Shown: one piece after another, positions 1-10,960 of the stretch
Layout: each line of letters opens with the position of its first letter
How positions within the stretch are numbered: position 1 is the first letter of the stretch
Source of the DNA: Anaeromyces robustus
Lineage: Eukaryota; Neocallimastigomycota; Neocallimastigomycetes; Neocallimastigales; Neocallimastigaceae
Length of the DNA stretch: 27,060 nt
Assembly (NCBI GenBank): GCA_002104895.1
Contig: MCFG01000581.1
Location: forward strand, 1 to 27,060
Direction: 5' to 3'
Program-made: the position numbers and the translations under genes
Notes under the pieces: model-generated
The model's input: the letters and a program-made list of their open reading frames with translations, nothing else
Told to the model about the DNA's origin: nothing
Database searches by the model: none

Positions 1-1089
1 AAAAACAAATAAACAAACAAACAAACAAACAAACAAAAAAAATATTAATATTTTAAAATATATTATAAATTAAAGATAAACAGAACTTTTTTTTTTATTA
101 AATATTTAAATGTATTATATGTATATAAATAATACATTTTTAAATTGTTCAAATTCTGTAAAATTATGAATAATATTAATTAATAATATTTTTTTCATTT
201 TAAAAAAAAAAAAAAGAATTTTATAATTTTTTTAAATTAGAAGGAAAAAAAGAAATATCAATTTTTAATCTCTATTTTTTATTATTTTTTATAAATATAA
301 ATCAAAAGTAATTTATATATTGTAATATATTTGTAATACAAATAATAAAAAAAAAAAACAATAAAAAAAAGTCAGGAACAAATTTACAAGGGCCCTGAAA
401 TAGAATTCTTTTAATTTTCCAATTAAAATATTTTTTATTTTATCAAATTTATTATATAATATTAAAATATTAATAAATAATATTTTAATATTTATTATTT
501 ATTTATTATTTAGTATTACTTATTAATTATTATTCATTTATTATTTAGTATTTATTATTGAAACATTTTAAGTCGAGTGATCAGTAGAACAAATTAGAAA
601 TTAGATATGATAAATGATTTTTATGAACTAGTATTTAGTTGCATTTATTAATAAAATAAAGTTGCATTTTCTTCGATATTTAAATTATATCTAATAAAAT
701 ACAATTATTATTCTATTATTTATAATTATTTTATATAAAATAAAATAAAAAAAGACTTTTTAAATATATATTTTTTACTTAAATATATCTATAAATTCTT
801 TATATATGACTAAAAAGTATTATTATTTAATATTTAAATATTACTAAATTAAATAAAAAATTCTTTTAATATTGGTAGAACGAATACTTTAATTTATTAT
901 TGATTTATTATTTATTTATTATTTATTATTTATTATTTTTATTTAGCATTATTTTATTAACAAAAAAACATCAGCAAAAAAGCAAAAAAAAAAAAAAAAA
1001 AAATTAAGGAACAATTTTCCAAGAATCCACCAATTAAATTGATTAATCTTTAATTAATTTTTTCATTCATTTTTCCAAATAAATTTATT
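1..1089. other. AT-rich intergenic DNA, no gene seen
   Basis: This stretch is almost entirely A and T, with long A and T homopolymers and short TTTATTA-type runs. I see no credible open frame, RNA gene or transposon end in it. A tetranucleotide-like (AAAC)n tract sits at the very start, at about 9-36. Confidence 0.7.
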
Positions 1090-1445
1090 ATTAATTATTT
1101 TTAGTATTACTCTAGTATTTATTATTTATTTATTAATAAGTATTACTTTAATATTTATTATTTATTTATTAATAAATATTATTTTATTATTTATTATTTA
1201 TTTATTAATAAATATTATTTTATTATTTATTATTTATTTATTAATAAATATTATTTTATTATTTATTATTTATTTATTAATAAATATTATTTTATTATTT
1301 ATTATTTATTTATTAATAAATATTACTTTTGTATTTATTAATTATTTATTAATAAATATTACTTTTGTATTTATTAATTATTTATTAATAAATATTACTT
1401 TTGTATTTATTATTTATTTATTAATAAGTATTACTTTATTATTTA
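1090..1445. repeat. AT-only tandem repeat, unit about 36 bp
   Basis: The phrase TTATTAATAAATATTA recurs with a step of 36 bases (for example at 1202 and 1238), giving about eight somewhat degenerate units. The unit contains only A and T. No coding capacity is visible. Confidence 0.8.
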
Positions 1446-2174
1446 TTATTTTTAGTATTATTTTTTTTTTAATAAATTTTTTCCCAATAACAATTGAAAA
1501 TAATTAAAAAATAAATATGAAATAAAAGTATTTATTTAAATGTATTAAATATTTAAATAAATACTTTTTTTTTATTAAATAGCTTTTTCTATTTTTTTTT
1601 AAATATATTTAAACTTCAATTATGAATTACTATATTATAATCAATAAATACTCTAAATGTAATAATTCGATAAGAATATTATAACATCTCGAATAAAGAA
1701 AAAATTATTTTTTTTAGTAATATTTTTTTTTAATTTTGGATTTAATATTTTACTACAAGTATCATTAATTTCCCACATAAATGGTTTAGTCATTTAATTG
1801 GTTTATAATAATTCTATTTTTTAAGGTTTCCTTCTAATATTTATTTTATTATTTCAAATAAAATGAAGTTTTACATTATTAAATCTATTTATAAAAAAGA
1901 ATTCAAGTTTTTAATATTTTTGTAACTCTCCTTTAAATTGATTCTAAATATCAACATGTTTTTCTTTTAAATTGATTTTAAATATTTTAATATAAATTTT
2001 TAATATAAAAAATTACTCTTTTCATATAATAACAATAATATTTAATTTAATAGATTTTAATATATAATATTTATAAAATAATATATATATTTTTAATTTA
2101 TTAACATATAATATTATTTACAATATCTGTAACTTTTTATTTAGAAAAAAATAATTTTGAATTTTTTTTTTTTG
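1446..2174. other. AT-rich upstream region of the sugar transporter gene
   Basis: No gene is seen. The stretch presumably carries the upstream control region of the transporter at 2259, but I recognise no specific activator site. A T-rich tract at about 2162-2173 directly precedes the TATA box. Confidence 0.5.
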
Positions 2175-2183
2175 TATAAAAAG
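2175..2183 (+). promoter_or_regulatory. TATA box of the sugar transporter gene
   Basis: TATAAAAAG lies 76-84 bases before the ATG and follows a T-tract. The 5' leader between it and the ATG is A-rich and ends in a run of A directly before the ATG, a favourable start context for AT-rich fungi. That the promoter is strong is inferred from the codon use of the gene. Confidence 0.6.
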
Positions 2184-2258
2184 AAGAAAAATTCGCAAAA
2201 AAAAAAAATAAAAATCAATAATAATTTAAGAAAAAAAAATTAATTTAAGTAAAAAAAA

Positions 2259-3833
2259 ATGAACTCATTTCAATTGTTAGTTTGTGTTACAGCCTCATTT
2301 TGTGGGCTTCTTTTCGGTTATGAAGTTGGTGTCATGAATGTAGTTAACACTATGGATGCCTTCAACATTTACTTTGGTTTAAATAAATGGGATGGTTCTT
2401 CTGTTAATGAATATGGTAAGAACCCAGCCGAAGATAAGGATCACCCAAATGCTACCGAATTATTCTACCGTTCATTACAAGAAGGTACTGATAAAGATTG
2501 GAGATCAGGTATGATTAATTCAGCTTTCCTTTTAGGTTCTGTTCTTGGTGCTCTTGTTGCCACCTACTTTGGTGAAAAATACGGTCGTAGAAACAGTATT
2601 ATTGTTGGTGCTTGTATTTTCATTGTTGGTATTTTCCTTGAAGCTTTCTCTCCAGCAAACTACCTCTTCATTTCCTTTGGTCGTATTGTTGCTGGTATTG
2701 CTATTGGTTTAAACAGTGTCATTGCTCCAACTTATATTTCTGAAGTTGCTCCAGCCAAATACAGAGGTACTCTTTCTTCTTGTTATCAACTTATGACTAC
2801 TTTCGGTATTGTTATTGCTGCTGCTATTAATTCTATCATTTGGTACAAGACTAATTTCAAACCAGAAGGTTTAGCTAATGCTAAGGAAACAAGAAAAGGT
2901 CATGAAGAAGATCAACTTGACAATATGGAATGGAAACTTGCTCTTTTAATGCAACTTGTTCCAGGTATTGGTCTTGCTGTTCTTATGTTCTTCCTTCCAA
3001 AATCACCAAGATGGTTATGTTCCAAGGATCGTGATGAAGAAGCTGCTGAAGTTCTTGCTAAGCTTAATGCTACCTCTTCTTCTGACTCTCTTGTCCAAGA
3101 AGAACTTAAAGCCATTCAAGAAGATGTTGCTGCTACTCGTGCTGCTGGTTCTTCCTCTGTTAGTGAACTTTTCAGTTCAGTTGTTCGTCGTCGTACTTTC
3201 ATTACCTTCCTTATGCAATTATTCCAACAATGGACTGGTATTAACCAAATTATGTATTACCAATCTCAAGTATACGAAAGAATGGGTTTCACTAAATTCA
3301 CATCTACTTGTGTTTTACCAATTATTAACAATTTAGTTAACTTTGTCTCTACCTTCCCAGGTATGTGGGGTATTGAAAAGTTAGGTCGTAAAACTTTATT
3401 AGTTATTGGTGCTATTATGATGGCTGTTTTCCATTTAGGTGTTTTCATTTGCTCTACTCAAACTCAAAAGGAACAAGACAATCCAGCTATTAAGGTTGCT
3501 AATTCTTGGAAGATTGCTGCTGTTATCTGTATTTTCTGTTTCGTCTTCTCCTTCGCTTGGACTTGGGGTCCAGTCCCATGGGTCTACCAAGCTGAAGTCT
3601 TCCCACTCCGTGTTAGAGTTAAGGGTTCTGCTGTTGGTAGTTTATCTAACTACTTCAACAATTGGATTCTTACTTTCCTTGGTCCATACCTTATGACCCA
3701 CTGGAAGAAGTATACTTTCCTTCTTTTCGCTGTCTGCTGTTTCATTGCTTGGGCCTACTCTCAATTCTACGTTATTGAATCTAAGGGTCTTAACTTAGAA
3801 GAAATGGATGCTAAGATGTCTGGTAAAGCTTAA
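2259..3833 (+). CDS. MFS hexose/sugar transporter (sugar porter family)
   Basis: Predicted 524-residue plasma-membrane sugar porter of the major facilitator superfamily, likely moving hexoses. The family signatures appear in order: GYEVGVMN in helix 1 (near residue 20), GEKYGRR after helix 2 (near 104), GRIVAGIAIGLNS leading to PTYISEVAPAKYRG (near 141-169), PKSPRWL at the start of the central loop (near 248), QQWTGINQIMYY in helix 7 (near 323), GRKT (near 376), and GPVPWVYQAEVFPLRVRVKG in helices 10-11 (near 438), then a C-terminal ESKGLNLEEMD matching the usual ETKGLxLEEMD. Twelve helices and a central cytoplasmic loop of about 65 residues fit the family. The loop after helix 1 is long and hydrophilic (about residues 38-80) with a possible N-glycosylation site NAT. 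The frame is uninterrupted, with no introns. Codon use is strongly biased and far richer in GC than the surroundings, suggesting high expression. The exact sugar cannot be told from sequence. Confidence 0.95.
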   Translation: MNSFQLLVCVTASFCGLLFGYEVGVMNVVNTMDAFNIYFGLNKWDGSSVNEYGKNPAEDKDHPNATELFYRSLQEGTDKDWRSGMINSAFLLGSVLGALVATYFGEKYGRRNSIIVGACIFIVGIFLEAFSPANYLFISFGRIVAGIAIGLNSVIAPTYISEVAPAKYRGTLSSCYQLMTTFGIVIAAAINSIIWYKTNFKPEGLANAKETRKGHEEDQLDNMEWKLALLMQLVPGIGLAVLMFFLPKSPRWLCSKDRDEEAAEVLAKLNATSSSDSLVQEELKAIQEDVAATRAAGSSSVSELFSSVVRRRTFITFLMQLFQQWTGINQIMYYQSQVYERMGFTKFTSTCVLPIINNLVNFVSTFPGMWGIEKLGRKTLLVIGAIMMAVFHLGVFICSTQTQKEQDNPAIKVANSWKIAAVICIFCFVFSFAWTWGPVPWVYQAEVFPLRVRVKGSAVGSLSNYFNNWILTFLGPYLMTHWKKYTFLLFAVCCFIAWAYSQFYVIESKGLNLEEMDAKMSGKA

Positions 3834-3840
3834 GTGCCCT

Positions 3841-3846
3841 AATAAA
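3841..3846 (+). terminator. possible polyadenylation signal of the transporter gene
   Basis: AATAAA lies 8 bases after the transporter stop codon and is followed by more A-rich, AATAAA-like sequence. In DNA this AT-rich such hexamers are common by chance, so the call rests mainly on position. Confidence 0.35.
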
Positions 3847-5439
3847 AAAATGAATAAAAAATATACAAACAACAATTGAAATTAATTAAATATATAACAT
3901 ATAAAAAAATAAAAATAGATTAGTTAATAATTTTAATAATTAAAGAACATTAATTTAATATATTAGAAAAAATATGTTTTTTATTGTTTTTTTGTTTAAT
4001 AAGATTTATTATAAATTAATAACTTTTTAAACACCTTTTTTTTCAATATTTAACATATTTTTAATAATTAATTATTACTAATTAAAAATTTAAAAAAATG
4101 AAAAGTAAATAGTATAATATAATATTATTTATTTAAAAAAAAAAAGAAAAAAAATTAAATATTACTTTTATAAAAAAGGTAATACAAACTTATCCTAACT
4201 TAACAACAAAAACTTAACTTAACTTAACTTAAAATTAATTATATTTGTTTTTAAATAATATTAATTAATAAAATTAATATAAAAACAAAAAAAAATAGTG
4301 TTTTTGTTTTGTATTTTTTTTAGTGTAATAATTAAACTAATAAATACTATTTAAAATGTGTAAAGTTTTTATAAATTATAAAAATTTGTTTTTTGTTTAT
4401 ATTATTTTTTATTGAATTATAATATTATAATAAAACATTAAAATGTTAGGGATTTTAATAATTGAAAATAATTAAATTTGGAGATTATAATGTTTATGAT
4501 ATTTTTTAAGATTTAATTTAAAGAAAATAATAATTTATTCATAAAAAAATAATAATATAAATAATTAAATATTAATGATTATAAATTCAACTGATAAATA
4601 AAAAGAATATTTAAAAACTTTTTTTTATGGAAATAATAACAATCAAGTTTGAACTCTTTGGGATACAATATTAATTAAATAAAATTTCTCAATGATTTAA
4701 TTTATAAAATATACACATGTAAAATAAAGTCAAATTATCATAATCATTAATTATAAATAATATAATTATTTTCATTAAAATATACGTTTTTATTGAAACT
4801 TTATTAACATATTAAGTCTAAATGGAATATCCAATTTTTGATAATAATTTCATTAATAATATAAACTAATAGTACAATATTATTGAAGATTTAAAGAGAA
4901 CTATTATTTTTATTTATATTAATGATTCATATAGTGGAAATATATCGTTAATTTATTTTTTATTTAAAATGATGTTATGTTAGTAATATTTTATTAAAAT
5001 ATAAATATTTTTTATTAAAATATTATAACATTAAGATTTAACTTATTAATATTTTATTAAAATATAAATATTTTAAATCTTGTATTATTACATATACTAT
5101 TTATTAATATTTATTAAACATTTTTATTTAATATAATATATAATAAAAGTATTTAATATAATTATTAAATAAAACTATTTAATAATTCTATTTAATTAGA
5201 ATATATTGCTTAAAAATTTTATAAACATATTTAATAATTATATAATTATTATTAAAATGAATTGATGTATTATTAAAAGAAAGTACAATTTAATTTAATA
5301 ATTTATATATTTTATTAAAGTATTGTATAATTTTTTATTATTTTGTACATTTTGATAAATACTTTGTTATTAAAATGTCTATTAATAAGAAATTTATAAA
5401 TATTAATGCATATTTATACTATTCATTTTTGAATTAGTT
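3847..5439. other. AT-rich intergenic DNA, no gene seen
   Basis: No convincing open frame or RNA gene. Small features only: an (AACTT)-type run at about 4208-4233, and a loosely duplicated segment built around TATTTTATTAAAATATAAAT at about 4985-5060. Confidence 0.65.
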
Positions 5440-5662
5440 TTAACCCTGACAGAATAGTATTAACTTGACCATTTCATTACAAAAATTAAAATTAATATCT
5501 GCTCCATGTAATAATAAATATTCAAGTTCAAGTTGATTTTTTGAGATAGCATAAATAATGGGATTAACTGATTCTTTTTTCATTCAACTTGGAATTATAT
5601 AATTGAAATTTCCATAACCAATTACATCAAGAACTTTTACAATTTTTTTAACAGGAATATTT
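5440..5662 (-). pseudogene. fragment of an ankyrin-like gene
   Basis: On the minus strand this stretch reads as a stretch homologous to the gene at 6517-7880. NPIIYAISKNQLELEY and LLLHGADINFNF here match TPVIYAISKNKFLLAEY and LIYKGADVNFNF there, which is a typical ankyrin-repeat helix pair ending in GADxNF. A TGA stop interrupts the frame just before MKKESVNP, and the frame ends at a TAA at 5440-5442. Nothing homologous is visible on either side, so only about 70 codons of the parent survive. It is most simply a decayed tandem duplicate of its neighbour. Confidence 0.75.
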
Positions 5663-5699
5663 TATAAATTAAATAGGATAATATATTAAATTTAAATAA

Positions 5700-5852
5700 A
5701 TGAATAAATAAATGAATAAAAAAATAAATAATAAATAAATAATAAATAAATAATAAATAAATAAATAAATAAATAATAAATAAATAAATAATAAATAAAT
5801 AAATAATAAATAAATAAATAATAAATAAATAATAAATAAATAAATAAATAAT
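5700..5852. repeat. AAATAAATAAT-type simple repeat
   Basis: Nearly pure runs of AATAAATA and AATAAT, typical microsatellite growth in this AT-rich background. No other signal. The 5853-6295 stretch that follows is AT-rich with no gene. Confidence 0.85.
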
Positions 5853-6295
5853 GATATTTAATTACAATATTATTTATTTTTCATCATTAATTAATTAATT
5901 ATTTATTTGATTATATTATTATTATTACAATTATTATTATAAATATATATATATATATTTATATAGTATAGTAGATTTTTTTAACATTAATTCCCATTAC
6001 ACCGATTAATATAATTAAAAAAAAGAAAAATAAAAAAGATATAATAAATAATATATAATATTTATTTATTAATTTTGATTATTAATTATATATTCAAGTT
6101 TTATTACATAATTAAGTTAAAAATACATATATATATATATTTGATTATTTATAATATATATTTATTTGATTTTTTAGTATATATCAAATTTAACATATTA
6201 TAATATATCTTTAATATTATATATTAAAAACTTTTTAGAAAAATATATTATATTATTTAATAATATTTAATAACACTATATATTAAAAATACTTA

Positions 6296-6440
6296 TATAA
6301 ATATTTAATTATCATTGTTTAATAAAATATAAAATATTTAATTATTATTGTTTAATAAAATATAAAATATTTAATTATCATTGTTTAATAAAATATAAAA
6401 TATTTAATTATCATTGTTTAATAAAATATAAAATATTTAG
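6296..6440. repeat. tandem repeat, unit 33 bp, about 4 copies
   Basis: Units begin ATATTTAATTATCATTG and continue TTTAATAAAATATAAA. They repeat every 33 bases with very few differences, so the array is young. It lies just downstream of the ankyrin-like gene on the minus strand and may overlap its 3' untranslated region. Confidence 0.85.
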
Positions 6441-6516
6441 TTATTTTTTATCAATTTTTTAAAATTATTTTAAAAATAATTTTATTTTCATTAATTGTTA
6501 TATAAATAAATTTTAA

Positions 6517-7880
6517 TTAGTAATCATTCATAGAATTTATTAATACTTCAAGTAATTTACCAACTTTTGTATTTTCAAATACTCTTTGAATTAAACTATT
6601 ATCGTTTAAATTGTAAAGATATTCGAATAAATTATTAATTTTAACATTTTCTTCTTTATTATCTTTATTATATAAAATATCTATTAAAGAAAGATTATTA
6701 ACAATTAATGAAGTTGTATACCATTCATCATTAAATTGTTCTGGTGGTAAAATTTTAAAAATTTCTTCAAGTAAATCATTTTTATAATTTTGAATTAAAC
6801 CTTTCATTAAATTATCAGAATAGTAAAAACTGTTAATTTTTCCCTTTTTTAAATATAATCTTTCAATAATATATTTAATATTTATATTATTTAATATTTT
6901 ATCATTATATAAATAATCAAGAATAGTATTAAATTGATTATTTATATCACTAAAATTAAAATTAACATCAGCTCCTTTGTATATTAGATATTCAGCTAAA
7001 AGAAATTTATTTTTTGAAATAGCATAAATTACTGGTGTGACAGGAACTTTTTTAATCAAATTTGGAACAATATAATTGTAATTTTCATATTCAACAATTC
7101 TAATAATATTTATAATTTCGTTACAAGGAACATTTCGAAAAATTAAAAAAGATAATATATCAAAGTTAAATATATGTAAATCTTTTAAAAAAAATTTATT
7201 ATCATGAAGATATTTTTTTAATTTTTCAAAATTATTATTATCAATAAAATTTGTGATATTTGTTACTTTTTCAATAGCAAATTTATTAATTTCATCGGTT
7301 ACAAAATCTCTATCAAAAGGAATATTTAATTCCTTCTTGAAAACTTTCATAAAAATAGAATATTTTCTTTCTCCTATTACGATGGGAACATTAGTATAAA
7401 AAATATAACCAAGTAAATGATTTAAATTTTCCTTAAGATTATTATAATCTTCATATTGAAAAATATATTCAACTTCTTTATATTTTTTTTCATAAAGAGC
7501 TCTGTAATACCATTCACATTGAATATCAATATTTTGTTTTTCTTTAACAATCATTCTATTAAATTCAAGAGTACTTATTGGATAATTTGTTTGATACAGA
7601 GTTAATAAATTTATAATAAATTTATTATTGAAAATGAAATGTTCTAAAAGAATTTTTATCAAATCAAAATCCAAATTGCTTATAAAACCTTTATATTTAA
7701 TATTTTTTATAGATTTTTATCAATAACATAAAGTAATAAATCATCTTGATTATCTGTATTAATTTTTTCTAATGATATATCATTCATTAAAATATAATTA
7801 TTTAACTCTGTAATATTATTTTGTCTTATTAATTTTAATACAATTTCTTTTTGTTGTTTCAATAAATCAGTGTTCTCCAT
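6517..7880 (-). pseudogene. ankyrin-like repeat protein gene, frame broken near its 5' end
   Basis: The main frame is open from 7716 to the stop at 6517-6519. Its first in-frame near-start at 7674 is only a TTG, so that is not the true start. A better start is the ATG at 7880, which opens 57 codons (beginning MENTDLLKQQKEIVLK) ending at a TAA at 7707-7709 in a different frame. These codons are homologous to the N-terminus of the paralogue at 11527, and the main frame is homologous to its later part (for example EWYYRALYEKKYKEVE versus EWYQKALSNKRYKDIE). About 100 residues present in the paralogue between the two parts are absent here, so a deletion plus frame change is likely. A small intron is possible but I see no good splice sites. 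One clear ankyrin-type unit is PVIYAISKNKFLLAEY then LIYKGADVN. The protein is rich in Asn, Ile and Lys. Function unknown; ankyrin repeats usually bind other proteins. Confidence 0.7.
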
Positions 7881-9179
7881 TTTTTTTTATTTATTTAATT
7901 ATTTAACTACCTTTCAAAATGAAAACTAATAATTTTTATATAATTAATTAACGTTTTATCTTAATATATATATTTTCTAAATTGCTTTTTATATTTTATT
8001 TAGTTATTATAAATAAATAAAAAAGAAAAGAAAAAAAAAAGTATAAACAATAAAAAAATATCAATATATAAATAAAATATAAATTAAATAAATAAATATA
8101 AATAAATAAAAGCCATCTTAAATGCTTTAAAATGATTCGTTGATTTTTTTAATTTATTAAATTTTTTTAAATATATAATTTTTATGGAAAAACTTTAAAA
8201 AAAATTAGATAAAAAATGATAGAAAAAAAAATAGAAATAAAAAAGTAATATTAAAAAATAATTTTAATAAAATAAAAAATTTATATTTATATTTATATTT
8301 TTTTTATTGAATATATAATAATTTCCAATTAAAGTATTATTAACTAAATGATAATATATTGTTTTTTTTTATCATCAATTATTAATTATTTCAAAAACAA
8401 AAAAAAAATAAAACACTCTATAAAAAATAATATATTTATATTATATAATTAGATATATTATGAATTAATAATAATAAAAAATTTCCTTTTTTTTACAAAA
8501 GTAATAAATAAATAAAGTTTCAGGATATATTAAACTATAATTAATAAATATTAAATTAAATAAATAAACACGTAAATTTTATTTATATAATAATTATAAG
8601 AAAATATATTTCATTGTTATTATAATAACTTTTATATATTATAGGTTATAATTATTTTATCATCATTTTTAATAAAAGTTAATATAAGTTTTTTTATTAT
8701 ATAACAATTTTATTTAAACTATACTATTTTAATTATTTAAATAATTTAAAAAATTATATGAAGTAAAATAAATAATTCATTAAAAAACTTTGTATTATTT
8801 TTTATATATTGTTTATTAATTATTATATCTTTATTTATTTATTAATTATTTATTACCTATATAATTATGAAAAAAACTTAACTATTCAATGTGTATAAAC
8901 ATTATTTATTATCGTTTATTGTTTATTACTTATAATTACAAATAAGAATAATTAACTATATGATAAAGATATATTTTTTATATATTTTATTATTCATTAT
9001 TATTTTTATAAGTTTATTATGCTTTTTTTTTATATTTATTAATATATTATTATTTATTATATATTTTTACTAATTTATTATATTTTATATTTTATTTCTA
9101 TATTTATTTATTTTTTTGTTTATTTATTATTTATTATATATTATATATTATTGTATAAAATAAATATTTTTTTAAAGTA
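7881..9179. other. AT-rich intergenic DNA, no gene seen
   Basis: No open frame or RNA gene that I would defend. The first ~100 bases next to 7880 would hold the promoter of the minus-strand ankyrin-like gene. A run of A/T simple sequence fills the rest. Confidence 0.6.
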
Positions 9180-10241
9180 TTGGAATATGAATAAATAAAT
9201 AAATAAATAAATAAATAAATCATTAATTAATTAATAAATTTTTTTTTTCTTCAAAATTAAAATTTTTCATGTTTAAATTTTGAGATCAATTTTTTTTTAA
9301 TTTTTGCATTTTCAAATTTTTAGATCAGTAAATTTTAAAAATTTTACATTTTCAAATTTTGAGATCAGTAAATTTTAAAAATTTTAATAAATTTTTTAAT
9401 TTATGAAAAATTTTAATTAAATGAAAAAATTAAAATTTAAATAAATTTAAAAAATTAATAAATGAATAAATTAAATAATTTATTTTTTAATTTGTTCGTC
9501 CAGAAACGTAAAATGGAAATAAATTGATGAATGAATTTAATAATATATTATTAAATTAAATAATAAAATTAAATGAATAAATTAAATAAATTTTAAAAAT
9601 TTTGTACTTAAAATTTGTGTTTTTTTTTAAAATTTAAATGAATGAAAAAAATAAAATAAATGAATAGATAAATAATTTAATTTTATGTAAATTTTACATA
9701 AATTATTTATTTAAACATCCATTTATTTATTCATTTTTTATTCATTTACCTTTTTAAAAAATTTAAGTTTTCAGCGCAAAACTTTAAAAATTTATTTAAT
9801 TTATTCATTTAATTTTATTATTTAATTTAATAATATATTATTTAATTCATTCATTAATTTATTTCCATTTTATTGGTCTGGACAAACAAATTTTTAAAAA
9901 TTTATTTAATTTATTCATTTATTAATTTATTTACGTATTAATTTATTATTCATTTAATTAAATTTTTCATTAATAAAAAATTTATGTAAAAAAAAAATTT
10001 TTTTTGTTTATTAAAAATTTTTAAAATTTACTTATCTCAAATTTTGAAAATGCAAAATTTTTAAAATTTACTGATCTAAAAATTTGAAAATGCAAAATTT
10101 TAAAAAATACAAAAAATTGAAAAAAATTTAAATTAAAAAAAATTTGATCTAAAAATTTAAACATGAAAAATTTTAATTTTGAAGAAAAAAAAAATTTATT
10201 AATTAATTAATGATTTATTTATTTATTTATTCATATTCCAA
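9180..10241. mobile_element. 1.06-kb near-palindrome, possible foldback or MITE-like element
   Basis: The stretch starts TTGGAATATGAATAAATAAA and ends with its reverse complement (CATATTCCAA at 10232-10241). Matching inverted blocks continue inward on both sides: the TTTCTTCAAAATTAAAATTT block at about 9248 against its complement at about 10170, and the AAATGGAAATAAATTGATGA block at about 9512 against its complement near 9860. The arms meet at ATGTAAATTTTACAT (9685-9699), so each arm is about 510-550 bp with some divergence. No ORF is present. I find no clear target duplication at the edges, so its class as a transposon is uncertain. Foldback elements and long-TIR MITEs have this form. Confidence 0.7.
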
Positions 10242-10381
10242 GATTTAATGAAAAATTAAAAAATAAATAAAAAAAAATATGTATATAAAATAAACCATAA
10301 TAAAAAATAAATATTAAAAGATAAACAATAAATTACTTAATAATAAATAAAATAATAAATAAATAAATAAATAAATAAGTA

Positions 10382-10383
<2 letters not shown>

Positions 10384-10430
<47 letters not shown>

Positions 10431-10431
10431 T
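10384..10431. repeat. (AAT)n microsatellite
   Basis: About 15 uninterrupted AAT/TAA units. This is a simple-sequence tract just beyond the near-palindrome. Confidence 0.9.
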
Positions 10432-10799
10432 AAAAACTTCAAATCATATCATTTTAAATATGATTAATAACAATAAATAATAAATAATAATTATTAAATA
10501 AAAAAGTATTTATTAATAAAAATTAATTATTGAATAATTTTTAATTATGGCATTTAATTTTATTAAATATAATATATATTTTATTTATTTTTCATTTTGT
10601 ACTTTCTTTATTCATATTTTTTACTTATAAAAATTCTTAATGAAAAATTTGTTTAAAAAAGTAATAATAATATTTTTATTTGAAAAATTATAAATATATA
10701 TATTTATATAATGAAACATAATATTAAGTAGTAAAAAAATTATAATAATTATAAAATAAAATAATTAAAAATATATATTAATCAATAATAAATAATAAA

Positions 10800-10960
10800 T
10801 AATAATAATTATAATAAATAAATAATAAATAAAAGAAATAAAAAGTAATAAATAATAAATAATAAATAAAAAAAATAAAAAGTAATAAATAATAAATAAT
10901 AAATAAAAGAAATAAAAAGTAATAAATAATAAATAATAAATAATAAATAATAATAATAAT
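10800..10960. repeat. tandem repeat, unit 37 bp, 3-4 copies
   Basis: The phrase AAAGAAATAAAAAGTAATAA recurs every 37 bases, separated by AATAAT runs. The flanking stretches 10432-10799 and 10961-11526 are AT-rich with no gene. The latter contains the presumed promoter of the ankyrin-like gene at 11527. Confidence 0.8.

Noticed and set aside
2912-3696. Four short open frames overlapping the sugar transporter in other frames or on the other strand
   Set aside because: They are shadows of a strongly biased coding sequence. The transporter frame carries all family motifs from end to end.
4200-4240. Telomere-like repeat (AACTT)n
   Set aside because: Only about four units and not a known telomere sequence. 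It fits local slippage in AT-rich DNA.
5700-5852. CRISPR-like or satellite array
   Set aside because: The units are only simple A/T sequence without unique spacers. It is a microsatellite-type expansion.
7660-7720. A small intron joining the two frames of the ankyrin-like gene at 6517-7880
   Set aside because: A GT and an AG can be found, but neither resembles a fungal splice site, and the paralogue has about 100 extra codons here, so a deletion with frame change is simpler.
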